64,000 bases of DNA from Nocardioides ginsengisegetis (GCF_014138045.1 NZ_JACGXA010000001.1:3829001-3893000), one strand, 5' to 3'. Positions 1-8,922 are shown, numbered from the stretch's first letter. The notes: a model not told the origin generated them from the sequence alone. Program-made: numbers and translations.

Positions 1-2
1 CG

Positions 3-1205
3 ACCGCGATCGGGTTTGCGCGGCAGCGCGGGCTGCCGGTGGCGATCCGGTCGGGCGGGCACAGCTATCCCGGCTGGTCGGGCGGCGGGTCACCACGAGC
101 GCTGGTGCTCGACTGCCGCGCGCTCTCGACCGTCGACCTGGCCGCCGACGGCACCGCCACGATCGGCGCCGGCGCCACCCTCGCTCCGGTCTACGACACC
201 CTCGGCAGCCGCGACCGCGCGATCGCCGGCGGCTCCTGCGCCACGGTCGGCGTCGCGGGGCTGACCCTCGGCGGCGGGGTCGGGGTCCTCACGCGCGGTC
301 TCGGCCTGACCTGCGACGCGGTGACCGCGATGGAGGTGGTCACTGCCGACGGGCGCATCCGCCGGGTCACCGCGGACGACGACCCGGACCTGTTCTGGGC
401 GCTGCGCGGCGGGGGCGGCGGCCACCTGGGCGTGGTCACGTCGTTCGAGATGCGTACCTCGGCGGCCCCCGACGTCGGCTCAGCCTTCCTGCAATGGCCG
501 CTGTCGGCGGCCCCGGAGGTGCTACCCGCCTGGCAGGCGTGGGCGCCCGGGGCCGACCCGCGGCTGTGGTCGACCATCAAGGCGCTGGGCGGGACGGAGC
601 ACCCCGACGGCCCGGTGCTGCTGGTCTCGGCCACCTGGACCGGGCCGGCGAACGCCTTCGCCGCGCAGCTCGCCGGCCTCCTCGACCACGTCCCCGCCCC
701 CGGCGTACGCGTGGACCACCGGCGGGCCTACCGCGACGCGATGCGGGCCTACGGGGGTGACGACTCGACCCGCGAGGCGTTCGGGGCGACGTCCCACGTG
801 GCCTACGACCCGCTCCCCGACGCGGGCATCGCGGCGCTGGTCGGACAGGTCGAAGACGCCGCCGCGACCGGGCTGCTGGAGGCCGGCATCTCGATCGACG
901 CCCTCGGCGGTCGGGTCCGCGACCTCGCACCCGACGCGACGGCCTTCGTGCACCGCGAGGCGCTGGCGACCGTGCAGTACACCGCGACGTACACCCACGG
1001 CCCCCCGGCGACCGCCGACGACTACGTGCGCGGCTTCCGCTCGACGATGTCGCCCTGGTGGGGCCGGCACGCCTACGTGAACTACGCCGACGCGGCGATC
1101 GAGGACCCGTCGTCGGCGTACTTCGGCGCCAACGCACCCCGACTTCGGTCGGTGCGCGAGACCTACGACCCGGACCGGTTCTTCACCCAGCTGCAGGACT
1201 ACTGA
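3..1205 (+). CDS. FAD-binding oxidoreductase, berberine-bridge type (5' truncated)
   Basis: The reading frame is open to the left edge, so the start lies outside the window; 400 residues are visible. It contains the FAD-binding PCMH fold followed by a C-terminal BBE domain. The motif RSGGHSYPG near visible residue 20 supplies the histidine, and GGSCATVGVAG the cysteine (about residue 79), that bind FAD bicovalently in this family. The ending (YVNY, YFGAN, then YDPDRFF) is the conserved BBE tail. Family members oxidise alcohols, sugars or secondary metabolites with O2; the substrate here cannot be told. Its 3' end overlaps the convergent MMPL transporter gene by 23 bases. The family call is secure, the substrate is open. 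Confidence 0.9.
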   Translation, partial: TAIGFARQRGLPVAIRSGGHSYPGWSGGGSPRALVLDCRALSTVDLAADGTATIGAGATLAPVYDTLGSRDRAIAGGSCATVGVAGLTLGGGVGVLTRGLGLTCDAVTAMEVVTADGRIRRVTADDDPDLFWALRGGGGGHLGVVTSFEMRTSAAPDVGSAFLQWPLSAAPEVLPAWQAWAPGADPRLWSTIKALGGTEHPDGPVLLVSATWTGPANAFAAQLAGLLDHVPAPGVRVDHRRAYRDAMRAYGGDDSTREAFGATSHVAYDPLPDAGIAALVGQVEDAAATGLLEAGISIDALGGRVRDLAPDATAFVHREALATVQYTATYTHGPPATADDYVRGFRSTMSPWWGRHAYVNYADAAIEDPSSAYFGANAPRLRSVRETYDPDRFFTQLQDY

Positions 1206-3354
1206 GGACCGGCTCGGGCAGGGGTTCGCCCTCGGTCTCGCGGAAGCCATAGCGCTCCCACCAGCGCAGCATCGGCGCGGGCGCCCACCAGTTCCAGCGG
1301 CCGAGGAGCTTCATGGTCGCGGGCACGAGCAGGGCGCGGACGACGGTCGCGTCGATCACGAGGGCGACCAGCATCCCGATGCCGATCATCTTCATGAAGA
1401 TGATCCCGGAGAGCCCGAAGGCACCGATCACGACGGCCAGCAGCAGCGCGGCACTGGTGATGATCCGGCCGGTCTTCTGCACGCCGGTGGCCACCGCGAG
1501 GTCGTTGTCGCCGGTGCGGTCGTACTGCTCGCGGACGCGGGAGAGCAGGAAGACCTCGTAGTCCATCGACAGGCCGAACAGGATGGCCAGCATCAGGATC
1601 GGGTTGGTCGCGTCGAGGAAGCCCATCGAGGTGAAGCCCAGCAGCCCGGACAGGTGACCGTTCTGGAAGATCCAGGTCACGACGCCGAACGACGCGGTGA
1701 TCGAGAACAGGTTCATCACGACCGCCTTGACCGGGAGCACCAGCGACCCGAACGCCATGAACAGCAGCACCAGCATGACCACGAGCACGATCAGGCCCAT
1801 CCACGACAGGTGCGCGCCGACGGAGTCGACCAGGTCGACGGTGTTGGCGGTCTGGCCCCCGACGAGGACGCTGCCGCTCGCGGGGTCGATCCCGCGGACC
1901 TGCTGGATCAGCTCCTGCGAGGCCTCGGTCTGGCTGTTGCCGCGCCACGCCGCCCGCAGCAGCGTGGTGTCGCCCTGCTGGTCGACCGCCTGCACGCCGG
2001 CGACGCCGGGCAGCGCCTCGACCTGGTCGACGTACGCCGCGACGTCGGCCTGCGAGGTCCCCCGCAGCAGCAGGCTCGCGGTCGACATCTCGGGGCCGAA
2101 GTCGGCGTTGAGCTTGGTGGCCGCGACGTGGGCCGGGGCGTCGGAGGGCAGGACGCGGTAGTCGACGCTGCCCCACTTGGCGCCCAGGAACGGCGAGGCG
2201 ACCGCGAGCAGCACCGCGACCGTCGCGACGATCACGAGCACCGGGCGACGCATCACGCCGTGGGCGAGGCGGGCCCACCAACCGTGGTCGTCGCCGACCG
2301 AGACGGCGCGGTGCCGGCGCCACGGGAGGCGTCCGCCGTCCACCCGACGGCCGAGCAGGCGCAGCACCGCCGGGAGCACCGTCAGGGCCGCGAGCATGGC
2401 GATGACGACAGCCGCGATGCCGCCGTACCCCATGGAGCGGAGGAAGTTCTGGGGGAAGATCAGCAGGCTCGACAGGGCCGCGGCGACCGTCAGGCCCGAG
2501 AAGAGCACCGTGCGGCCGGCCGTGGTCATCGTGCGCCGGATCGCGGTGGCGGCGGCCTGGGGGTCGTCGGCCGGGAGCTTCGCGAGCTCCTCGCGGAAGC
2601 GGCTGATCACGAAGAGCGCGTAGTCGATGGCCAGGCCCATGCCCAGCAGCGAGATGACGTTGACCGAGAAGATCGAGACGTCGGTGAACAGCGTGATCAC
2701 CCGGACCAGCGCGAGCGCGCCGACCACGGCGAGCGCCCCGACGAGGGCCGGCATCGACGCGGCGACGAGGCTGCCGAAGATCAGCAGCGCCAGGACCACC
2801 ACGATCGGCAGCGAGATCTCCTCGGCGCGGGCGAGGTCCTCCGAGGTGATCTTGTTGACGTCGCCGTACACCGCGAACGCGCCGGCCACGTGGGTGGTGA
2901 GGCCGTCGGCCTCGAGCGCTGGCTCGAGCCGGTCGTAGTTGTCGAGGTAGTCGGACTGGCTGCTGCCGGCGAGGGAGATGACGATCTGGGCCGCGTGGCC
3001 GTCGGCGCTGACCATGCTCGGGTCGTGGGCGGCGTAGTAGGGCACGACCGAGGCGGTGGTGCCGGCCGGGATGCTCGCGACGACCTGCTTCACCGCCGCC
3101 CGGAACTGCGGGTCAGAGGCGGTGAGGGTGTCGTCGCTGTAGATCGCGACCACGTCGACGGACTTGTTGCCGAAGGCGTCCTGCTCGGCGGCGAGCTCGC
3201 GCGCCGACTCCGAGCTGCTGTCGTCGAAGCCGCCCTGGGACAGGGAGTCGAAGACGCCCAGGCCGTAGGCCCCCGCGGCCAGCGCCAGGACGATGCCGGC
3301 CAGCAGCACGGCCACCGCACGTCGGGCCACGAAGGCCCCCCACCGCTCGATCAT
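1183..3354 (-). CDS. MMPL/RND-family membrane transporter
   Basis: A 723-residue inner-membrane exporter of the MMPL class. It has an N-terminal transmembrane helix, a large extracytoplasmic loop, a helix bundle, a second loop and a second bundle. The two proton-relay motifs of the family are visible as GLAIDYALF (near residue 242) and GLSMDYEVF (near residue 595). The ATG at 3354 was chosen because GAGGAGG lies just upstream and the residue after it starts the typical short cytoplasmic tail; the frame is open further upstream but that stretch is the promoter region. It is divergent from a TetR regulator, an arrangement usual for drug or lipid exporters controlled by their neighbour. The substrate is unknown. 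Confidence 0.93.
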   Translation of the reverse strand: MIERWGAFVARRAVAVLLAGIVLALAAGAYGLGVFDSLSQGGFDDSSSESARELAAEQDAFGNKSVDVVAIYSDDTLTASDPQFRAAVKQVVASIPAGTTASVVPYYAAHDPSMVSADGHAAQIVISLAGSSQSDYLDNYDRLEPALEADGLTTHVAGAFAVYGDVNKITSEDLARAEEISLPIVVVLALLIFGSLVAASMPALVGALAVVGALALVRVITLFTDVSIFSVNVISLLGMGLAIDYALFVISRFREELAKLPADDPQAAATAIRRTMTTAGRTVLFSGLTVAAALSSLLIFPQNFLRSMGYGGIAAVVIAMLAALTVLPAVLRLLGRRVDGGRLPWRRHRAVSVGDDHGWWARLAHGVMRRPVLVIVATVAVLLAVASPFLGAKWGSVDYRVLPSDAPAHVAATKLNADFGPEMSTASLLLRGTSQADVAAYVDQVEALPGVAGVQAVDQQGDTTLLRAAWRGNSQTEASQELIQQVRGIDPASGSVLVGGQTANTVDLVDSVGAHLSWMGLIVLVVMLVLLFMAFGSLVLPVKAVVMNLFSITASFGVVTWIFQNGHLSGLLGFTSMGFLDATNPILMLAILFGLSMDYEVFLLSRVREQYDRTGDNDLAVATGVQKTGRIITSAALLLAVVIGAFGLSGIIFMKMIGIGMLVALVIDATVVRALLVPATMKLLGRWNWWAPAPMLRWWERYGFRETEGEPLPEPVLSSPAAG

Positions 3355-3388
3355 CGCGGCCTCCTCGTGAACACACATCAGGAAAGTG

Positions 3389-3416
3389 AACGGTGTAAAC
3401 CGTAAACGGTGTAAAC
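3389..3416. promoter_or_regulatory. Probable TetR operator between exporter and regulator
   Basis: The 128-base divergent intergenic region holds a 12-base direct repeat, AACGGTGTAAAC, at 3389-3400 and 3405-3416 (period 16). The first copy is also part of a palindrome, ACGGT-GTAA-ACCGT (3390-3403). It is the only AT-rich patch between the two genes, as expected for the overlapping promoters and the binding site of the adjacent TetR protein. The binding itself is inferred. Confidence 0.6.
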
Positions 3417-3481
3417 TTCCCGCGTCAAGTAAAGATCCCGCCGCTCGGGGCCGGGATCGGGCCGGGACCAGGAGGCAGCCA

Positions 3482-4240
3482 GTGGCCGCAGGCACGCAGG
3501 AACCCACCCGCCGCGAACGCCAGCGCGAGGCGACGTTCGAGGAGATCGTCCGCGCGTCGCGGGAGCTCCTCGGCGAGGGTGCGGAGCTGTCGCTGCGCGC
3601 CGTCGCCGGCCGGATGGGGATGACGGCCCCCGCGCTCTACCGCTACGTCGCGAGCTATCAGGAGCTCGTCGACCTGGTCGCCTTCGAGATCGACAAGGCG
3701 GCCACCGAGCGGCTCGTCGCCGCGGCGGCCACGGCGCCCGCGGACGACCCGGCCGCCAGGCTGATCTGCGCGTCGGTGGAGTTCCGGGCGTGGGCGCTGG
3801 CCAACGCGCGGGAGTTCTCGCTGTGCTTCGCCAACCCGATCGCCGACTCCTCGTGCCTGCGCCGCGAGCTGCTCACCGCCTCCAGCTCCGGTCACTTCTT
3901 CACCGACCTGATGCACGACCTGTGGGAGCACCGCGGCTTCCCCATCCCCAGCCTCGACGAGCTGCCCCCCGCCGTCGCCGAGGCGGTCCGCGACCCCCTC
4001 ATCCCCGCCAAGGTCGAGAAGATCGCGCCCGCCGACCGCGGCCTGGTCTGGGTCTACATGCAGGGCTGGACGATGCTCTACGGCGTCGTGACCCTCGAGG
4101 TCTTCGGCCACATGGACCCGCGCGTGATCACCAGCGGCGAGATGTTCATCGACACCGTCCACGCCTTCTGCCAGCGCGTGGCCCTCGCCGACGACTGGGG
4201 GCGGCTCGAGGCGTTGCTGCGGGAGCGGCTGGCGGGCTGA
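3482..4240 (+). CDS. TetR/AcrR-family transcriptional regulator
   Basis: A 252-residue one-component repressor. The N-terminal helix-turn-helix reads ATFEEIVRASRELL, then LSLRAVAGRMGMTAPALYRYV, the classical TetR DNA-recognition helices at about residues 15-65; the remainder is a helical ligand domain with a TetR_C-type ending. A GTG at 3482 is preferred over the longer frame because GGAGG sits at 3471-3475 and the homology begins just after it. The longer frame would run through the operator. It probably represses itself and the divergent MMPL exporter. The IS30 element was inserted 8 bases after its stop codon without damaging it. Confidence 0.9.
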   Translation: MAAGTQEPTRRERQREATFEEIVRASRELLGEGAELSLRAVAGRMGMTAPALYRYVASYQELVDLVAFEIDKAATERLVAAAATAPADDPAARLICASVEFRAWALANAREFSLCFANPIADSSCLRRELLTASSSGHFFTDLMHDLWEHRGFPIPSLDELPPAVAEAVRDPLIPAKVEKIAPADRGLVWVYMQGWTMLYGVVTLEVFGHMDPRVITSGEMFIDTVHAFCQRVALADDWGRLEALLRERLAG

Positions 4241-4247
4241 ATGGAGC

Positions 4248-5572
4248 GATAGTCCGGCACGTTTCTGTTGTCGATGGTCGGGCGAATTCAACCGGTGGAT
4301 GCAACAGCGTGCGGATCTGTGGGTTGTGAGAGTAGTTCGTCGAGAGCTTCGGCGGGGGTCTTGAACCCGAGTCGCTTGCGGGGTCGGCTGTTCAGTTTTC
4401 GGGCCACGTGCTCGAGGTAGTCGGGGCCGAAGAGGGAGAGGTCGGCGCCCTTGGGGAAGTACTGGCGCAGCAGCCCGTTGGTGTTCTCGTTGGTGCCGCG
4501 TTGCCAGGGCGAGTGCGGGTCGCAGAAGTAGATCTCCAGGTCGGTGGCGGCGGCGATCCGGACGTGGCTGGCCATCTCGCGGCCCTGGTCCCAGGTCAGG
4601 GTCTGCCGCAGCGTCTCGGGCAGCCGGCTCATCGCCTCGATCATCGCAGCGGCGACGGTGTCTGCGCCGTGGTTCTCCGGCAGGTGCAGCAGCATGGTGA
4701 ACCCGGTGGCGCGCTCCACCAGGGTCCCGATCGCGGACCGGGAGCTGGCCCCCACGATCAGGTCGCCCTCCCAGTGGCCGGGCACGGCTCGGTCCTCGAC
4801 CTCGGGCGGACGCTCGCTGATGTTGACCATGTCCGGGATCTTGCTGCCCCCGCGTTGCCCGACCGGTCGACGTGGCTTGCGCAACACCCGGCCGGTGCGT
4901 AGCCGTTTGTGCAGGTCCCGGCGCAGTTCGCCGCGTCCCTGGACGAACAGCGCCTGGTAGATCGGCTCGTGGCTCACCTGCATGTCCTCATCGTCGGGGA
5001 AGTCGATCTTCAGCCGTGCCGCGATCTGCTCGGGGCTGTGCTCCTCCTCCAACCGACGAGCCACCTCCGCGGCCAGGGCAGGGTTGCCGGCCAGCTTCGT
5101 GGTCTTGGGTCGACTCGCTCGCCGGTCCGCCGCGGCCTGCGCGACCGTGGCACGGTACTTGGGCCGCCGGTCGGGAAAGTAGGTGCTGCCGGCTGCCAGC
5201 TCCCGCCCGATGGTCGAGCGATGCACACCGACCTCGCGGGCGATCTCAGCCTTGGACATCCCCTCCGACCAGAAGGCGGCAATGTCCTCGCGTTGCTCCA
5301 GCGTCAACCGGGGGCGAACAGACCCGGGCTCTTGGCGTGAGGGACACACCCCGCCACGCTCACGGAACCATGCCTGCCCGCAGTTGACCGACACACCGGC
5401 GGCTCGCGCGGCCTCCCCGATCAGCAGGCCGGCCCGGATCCCATCCCAGAACCGTGACCGGACCTCGCGGCAATATCCCGGACGGCCCATCTGCAACACC
5501 CCTCAAGCCGTGGTGTTGCATCCACCCCTTGAGCCCAAGTCGTTCTCCACAACAGAAACGTGCCGGACTATC
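4248..5572. mobile_element. IS30-family insertion sequence, apparently complete
   Basis: A 1,325-bp element bounded by perfect 24-bp inverted repeats at 4248-4271 and 5549-5572 (outer end GATAGTCCGGCACG). A second inverted pair, GGTGGATGCAACA at 4294-4306 and its complement at 5514-5526, lies just inside. One full-length transposase gene fills the interior. The element sits between the stop codons of two convergent genes (tetR and sir2), so the insertion is neutral. I could not identify an unambiguous target duplication in the flanks. Confidence 0.88.
4288..5490 (-). CDS. IS30-family transposase
   Basis: A 400-residue DDE transposase. It has an N-terminal helix-turn-helix region (LTLEQREDIAAFWSEGMSKAEIAREVGVHR, written here in parts: LTLEQREDIAAF, then SKAEIAREVGVHRSTIGREL) that binds the terminal repeats. 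The rve-type catalytic core follows, with the triad visible in HWEGDLIVG (Asp), LTWDQGREM (Asp) and ENTNGLLRQYFP (Glu). The ATG at 5490 follows an AGGGGT ribosome site; a GTG three codons upstream is possible. There is no frameshift or internal stop, so the enzyme should be functional. Cut-and-paste or circle-forming transposition is known for the family; no accessory genes are carried. Confidence 0.93.
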   Translation of the reverse strand: MGRPGYCREVRSRFWDGIRAGLLIGEAARAAGVSVNCGQAWFRERGGVCPSRQEPGSVRPRLTLEQREDIAAFWSEGMSKAEIAREVGVHRSTIGRELAAGSTYFPDRRPKYRATVAQAAADRRASRPKTTKLAGNPALAAEVARRLEEEHSPEQIAARLKIDFPDDEDMQVSHEPIYQALFVQGRGELRRDLHKRLRTGRVLRKPRRPVGQRGGSKIPDMVNISERPPEVEDRAVPGHWEGDLIVGASSRSAIGTLVERATGFTMLLHLPENHGADTVAAAMIEAMSRLPETLRQTLTWDQGREMASHVRIAAATDLEIYFCDPHSPWQRGTNENTNGLLRQYFPKGADLSLFGPDYLEHVARKLNSRPRKRLGFKTPAEALDELLSQPTDPHAVASTG

Positions 5573-5577
5573 CCGAC

Positions 5578-6363
5578 CTACGACCCCAGCAGCTCGTCCA
5601 CCCAGGCCGGCACCAGCTCCCCCGCCCGGCCGTGGCGGGACTCGGCGAAGTGGTGGGTGCCCTCGCTGGGCTGCAGGTTGAGCTCGAGGGTGCGGGCGCC
5701 GTACGCCGTGGCGAGCTGGACGAAGCCGGCGGCCGGGTAGACCGCGCCCGAGGTGCCGATCGAGACGAACAGGTCGGCGGAGGCGAGGGCCACCTGGATC
5801 GCGTCCATGGCGTAGGGGATCTCTCCGAACCACACCACGTCGGGGCGCAGCTCGGTGACGCCGCAGCGCGGGCACGGGGGCAGGTCGGCGAGGTCGTCGG
5901 CCCACGGGCTGCGCCCGCCGCACGCGCGGCACAGCGCAGAGAGGAGCTCGCCGTGCATGTGGGTCACTCGCGTCGAGCCGGCCCGCTCGTGCAGGTCGTC
6001 GATGTTCTGGGTGACGAGCAGGAAGTCGTCGCCGAGGTGGCCCTCGAGCCGGGCCAGCGCGGCGTGCGCGGGGTTGGGCTCGACGGCGGCCAGGGCGGCC
6101 CGGCGGGCGTCGTAGAACCGCTGCACCACCATCGGCTGGTGGTCGTACGCCTCGGGCGTCGCGACGTCCTCGACCCGGTGCCCCTCCCACAGCCCGTCGG
6201 CGTCGCGGAAGGTCGGCACCCCGCTCTCGGCGGAGATGCCGGCACCGGTCAGGACGACGATTCTCAGCTGACGACCTTGTAGTCGAAGTTGACCATCAGC
6301 CCGTCGACGCTGGACACCGTGGCCTCGATCTTGCCGTCGCCGTCGGCCGGCTTCGCCGTACAC
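5578..6363 (-). CDS. Sir2-family NAD-dependent protein deacetylase
   Basis: A class III deacylase/sirtuin that removes acyl groups from lysines using NAD+. The Rossmann motif LTGAGISAESGVPTFR is followed by TQNIDDLHERAG, the catalytic histidine in HMHGEL, and a zinc ribbon of two Cys pairs (CRACG and CPRCG). The start is uncertain. The fold begins at RIVVLTGAG, which is 33 residues after the first GTG of the frame (6363) with no ATG/GTG/TTG between. A CTG at 6267 overlaps the stop of the upstream DUF4333 gene (CTGA) and would give a normal-length protein of about 229 residues. The long form is listed. The IS30 right end lies 5 bases beyond the stop codon. Confidence 0.88.
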   Translation of the reverse strand: MYGEAGRRRRQDRGHGVQRRRADGQLRLQGRQLRIVVLTGAGISAESGVPTFRDADGLWEGHRVEDVATPEAYDHQPMVVQRFYDARRAALAAVEPNPAHAALARLEGHLGDDFLLVTQNIDDLHERAGSTRVTHMHGELLSALCRACGGRSPWADDLADLPPCPRCGVTELRPDVVWFGEIPYAMDAIQVALASADLFVSIGTSGAVYPAAGFVQLATAYGARTLELNLQPSEGTHHFAESRHGRAGELVPAWVDELLGS

Positions 6364-6788
6364 GTGGTCTTCTCGCCCACCTTGCCGATCAGCTCGTCGT
6401 CGCAGGCGATGGAATCGACTTGGTAGCCCTGGTCGGTCAGCGACTTCTGGACGGTCGCCGCGACCGTCTCGGCGGGCACGTAGGACAGGACGTCGAACTT
6501 CGCCTCACCCCCGTCGATCGCGGTGACGGTGACGCGTACGTCGGCCTTCTCCTTGCCGACGTCGAGGTGGCAGTTCTGGGTGGCGTCGACCTTCGCGTCG
6601 AGGTCGCCGTCGCAGGAGGTGGAGATGGTGGCCGTCGGGTCGTCCGGGGTGTACATGGAGGTGAGCTGCTTCTCCAGGTCCGCCTGCGAGATCGGCTTGG
6701 TGCCGCCGACCGAGACGTCGGCGTTGCAGGCGGTGGCGGCGAAGAGGCAGACGGTCACGGCGGCCAGCCTCAGAGCGGGGATCTTCAT
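6264..6788 (-). CDS. Lipoprotein with two DUF4333 domains
   Basis: A 174-residue secreted lipoprotein. The signal peptide ends in the lipobox FAATAC (Cys21). Two tandem repeats of the DUF4333 type follow, each with a pair of cysteines about 13 residues apart (for example STSCDGDLDAKVDATQNC) that probably form disulfides. The role of the domain is unknown; it is common in mycobacterial and nocardioidal cell-envelope proteins. The gene lies between menB and sir2 on the same strand and its stop codon overlaps the probable sir2 start, so the two may be co-translated. Confidence 0.82.
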   Translation of the reverse strand: MKIPALRLAAVTVCLFAATACNADVSVGGTKPISQADLEKQLTSMYTPDDPTATISTSCDGDLDAKVDATQNCHLDVGKEKADVRVTVTAIDGGEAKFDVLSYVPAETVAATVQKSLTDQGYQVDSIACDDELIGKVGEKTTCTAKPADGDGKIEATVSSVDGLMVNFDYKVVS

Positions 6789-6803
6789 GGGGCGAACGGC
6801 TCC

Positions 6804-7721
6804 TCAGTAGTACCAGGGGAACGGGGACCAGTCGGGCTCGCGCTTCTCGAGGAACTGGTCACGTCCCTCGGTGGCCTCGTCGGTCATGTAGGCGAGCCGG
6901 GTGGTCTCACCCGCGAAGAGCTGCTGCCCCACCAGCCCGTCGTCGATCAGGTTGAACGAATACTTCAGCATCCGCTGGGCGGTCGGGGACTTTCCGTTGA
7001 TCTTGCGGCCCCACTCCAGCGCCTCGCGCTCGAGGTCGGCGTGGTCGACCACCTTGTTGACCGCGCCCATCCGGAAGGCGTCCTCGGCGGAGTACTCGTC
7101 GCCGAGGAAGAAGATCTCGCGCGCGAACTTCTGCCCTACCTGGCGGGCGAGGTACGCCGACCCGAAGCCGCCGTCGAAGGAGCCCACATCGGCGTCGGTC
7201 TGCTTGAAGCGCGCGTGCTCGCGGCTGGCCAGCGTCAGGTCGCACACGACGTGCAGGCTGTGGCCGCCGCCGGCCGCCCAGCCGTTGACCAGGCAGATCA
7301 CGACCTTGGGCATGAACCGGATCAGCCGCTGGCACTCCAGGATGTGCAGCCGGCCGAGCTTGGCCTTGTCCACGGTGTCGGCGGTCTCGCCCTCGGCGTA
7401 CTGGTAGCCGGCGCGGCCGCGGATCCGCTGGTCGCCGCCGGTGCAGAACGCCCACTTGCCGTTCTTGTCGCTCGGACCGTTGCCGGTCAGCAGCACGCAG
7501 CCGACGTCGCTGGAGATGCGCGCGTGCTCGAGGACGCGGAGCAGCTCGTCGACCGTGTGCGGCCGGAAGGCGTTGAGGATGTCGGGGCGGTCGAAGGCGA
7601 TCCGGACGGTCCCGTGCGCCTTGGCGCGGTGGTAGGTCAGGTCGGTCAGGTCCTCGAACCCCGGCACGACCTCCCACGCGTCGGCATCGAAGATCTCGGA
7701 GACTCCGTCGATCGCACTCAT
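6804..7721 (-). CDS. menB: 1,4-dihydroxy-2-naphthoyl-CoA synthase
   Basis: A 305-residue crotonase-fold enzyme that closes the second ring of the naphthoquinone in menaquinone synthesis (o-succinylbenzoyl-CoA to DHNA-CoA). Diagnostic MenB segments include FRPHTVDEL, FCTGGDQRIRG, GWAAGGGHSLHVVCDLTLAS and FKQTDADVGSFDGGFGSAYLAR. The C-terminal REPDWSPFPWYY is the exact ending typical of actinobacterial MenB. Length and start (ATG 7721) agree with the family. Other men genes are not in the window. Menaquinone is the main respiratory quinone of actinobacteria, so this is a core chromosomal gene. Confidence 0.96.
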   Translation of the reverse strand: MSAIDGVSEIFDADAWEVVPGFEDLTDLTYHRAKAHGTVRIAFDRPDILNAFRPHTVDELLRVLEHARISSDVGCVLLTGNGPSDKNGKWAFCTGGDQRIRGRAGYQYAEGETADTVDKAKLGRLHILECQRLIRFMPKVVICLVNGWAAGGGHSLHVVCDLTLASREHARFKQTDADVGSFDGGFGSAYLARQVGQKFAREIFFLGDEYSAEDAFRMGAVNKVVDHADLEREALEWGRKINGKSPTAQRMLKYSFNLIDDGLVGQQLFAGETTRLAYMTDEATEGRDQFLEKREPDWSPFPWYY

Positions 7722-7777
7722 GGTGAAGAACCTAGTGCCCGTGGAATCCCCGTCTCACGCACGGTGTTGTCGGAGGC

Positions 7778-8215
7778 ATGGCACTGACAGGCACCTATGT
7801 CCCCAGCAAGACCGAGTGGGTCCGCGACAACGTGGCCGAGTACGAGGCGACCGACGGCGAGAAGGGCCGCTTCCTCCGCGGCTTCCCCGTCGTGGTGATC
7901 ACCTCGGTCGGCGCGAAGTCCGGCAACCTGCGCAAGAACCCCGTCATGCGCGTGGAGCGCGACGGCACCTACGTCGCGATCGCGTCGAAGGGCGGCGCGC
8001 CGGAGCACCCGGAGTGGTACTTCAACTTCCTGGCCAACCCGGAGGTCGACCTCCAGGACGGCGCGGAGAAGCACACCTACAAGGCCCGGATCGTCGAGGG
8101 TGACGAGCGCGCCGACTGGTGGGAGTACGCCGTGGCGACCTGGCCGACCTACGGGGAGTACCAGCAGAAGACCGACCGCGAGATCCCGGTCTTCCTGCTC
8201 GAGCGCACCGACTGA
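7778..8215 (+). CDS. Nitroreductase-family deazaflavin (F420)-dependent oxidoreductase
   Basis: A 145-residue split-barrel protein of the Ddn/FDOR-A type, which uses the deazaflavin cofactor F420 or binds menaquinone. The family signature is visible: VVVITSVGAKSGNLRKNPVMRVE (seen in parts as ITSVGAKSG and LRKNPVMRVE), followed by ASKGGAPEHPEWYFNF and LANPEVDLQDG. A CGGAGG ribosome site precedes the ATG. It diverges from menB, in line with a quinone-related redox role, though the substrate is not known. Confidence 0.92.
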   Translation: MALTGTYVPSKTEWVRDNVAEYEATDGEKGRFLRGFPVVVITSVGAKSGNLRKNPVMRVERDGTYVAIASKGGAPEHPEWYFNFLANPEVDLQDGAEKHTYKARIVEGDERADWWEYAVATWPTYGEYQQKTDREIPVFLLERTD

Positions 8216-8237
8216 CGGTCGGCGAATCCGGGACGCG

Positions 8238-8849
8238 TCAGGCGTTGCGGGCGATCGAGGCGGCGAGCCCGACCAGGTGGGCCAGCCGGGCGAGCTCGGA
8301 GTCGAGGAACTCCGGACCGCCGCGCCGGCCGATGACCACGACCTCGTCCTGGTCGAGTCGGGCACCGCAGTAGATGTTGACCTCGTCCTCGAGGTTGATC
8401 CGCTCGGCCCCGTCGACGTCGACGAAGTCGAGGTCCTCGGGGGCGGCCTCGGTGCGGCCGAGCACCTTGCCGCCGCGGTGCACCCGGGCGGCCCAGTCGG
8501 CGCGGAAGGTCACGGGCAGCAGGCCGACGAGCCGGTCGAGCGCGGCGGCGGGATCGGTCGTCAGCTCCTCCACGGCCTCGAGGTCGAGGAAGAGGTTGCC
8601 GCCGGCGGCGTACCGGCTGATCCACAGCACCTGCACGCCGTCGAGGGCGTTGCAGACCGACACGATCGAGTCGGGCATCGACCCCGGCGCGATCTCGAGC
8701 AGCACGTCGTCGACGGCCGTGCCGTCGTCGTGGCGCTTCTCGACGATCTCGATGGCCTCGATGTCGCCCCCGGCCTCACCGATGGCGCTCGCCACCCGTC
8801 CCAGGGACCCGGGGACGTCGGGAAGCTCCACGCGCAGCAGGAACGGCAT
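8238..8849 (-). CDS. ACT-domain regulatory protein
   Basis: A 203-residue protein. It begins with an ACT fold (PFLLRVELPDVPGSLGRVASAIGEAGGDIEAI, seen as ELPDVPGSLG and GEAGGDIEAIEIV) of the kind that binds amino acids in metabolic regulators. A C-terminal GAF-like half has no obvious catalytic residues. The ATG at 8849 is chosen because GGAG precedes it and the ACT fold starts immediately; 27 further codons are open upstream. Such proteins are annotated as amino-acid-binding ACT proteins in actinobacteria with no proven target. It sits alone between the FDOR gene (convergent) and recD. Confidence 0.78.
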   Translation of the reverse strand: MPFLLRVELPDVPGSLGRVASAIGEAGGDIEAIEIVEKRHDDGTAVDDVLLEIAPGSMPDSIVSVCNALDGVQVLWISRYAAGGNLFLDLEAVEELTTDPAAALDRLVGLLPVTFRADWAARVHRGGKVLGRTEAAPEDLDFVDVDGAERINLEDEVNIYCGARLDQDEVVVIGRRGGPEFLDSELARLAHLVGLAASIARNA

Positions 8850-8922
8850 GTCTACTCCAAGATCGGTTGGCTCGACCCTAGCCGTCCCAGATTGCCGGCG
8901 GATTTCGCAGCCCAGCACCCGG

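Noticed and set aside
1654..3405. Long plus-strand open frame opposite the MMPL gene
   Set aside because: It is a GC-bias shadow; its translation is rich in Arg, Asp and His and has no domain, while the minus strand encodes a clear transporter.
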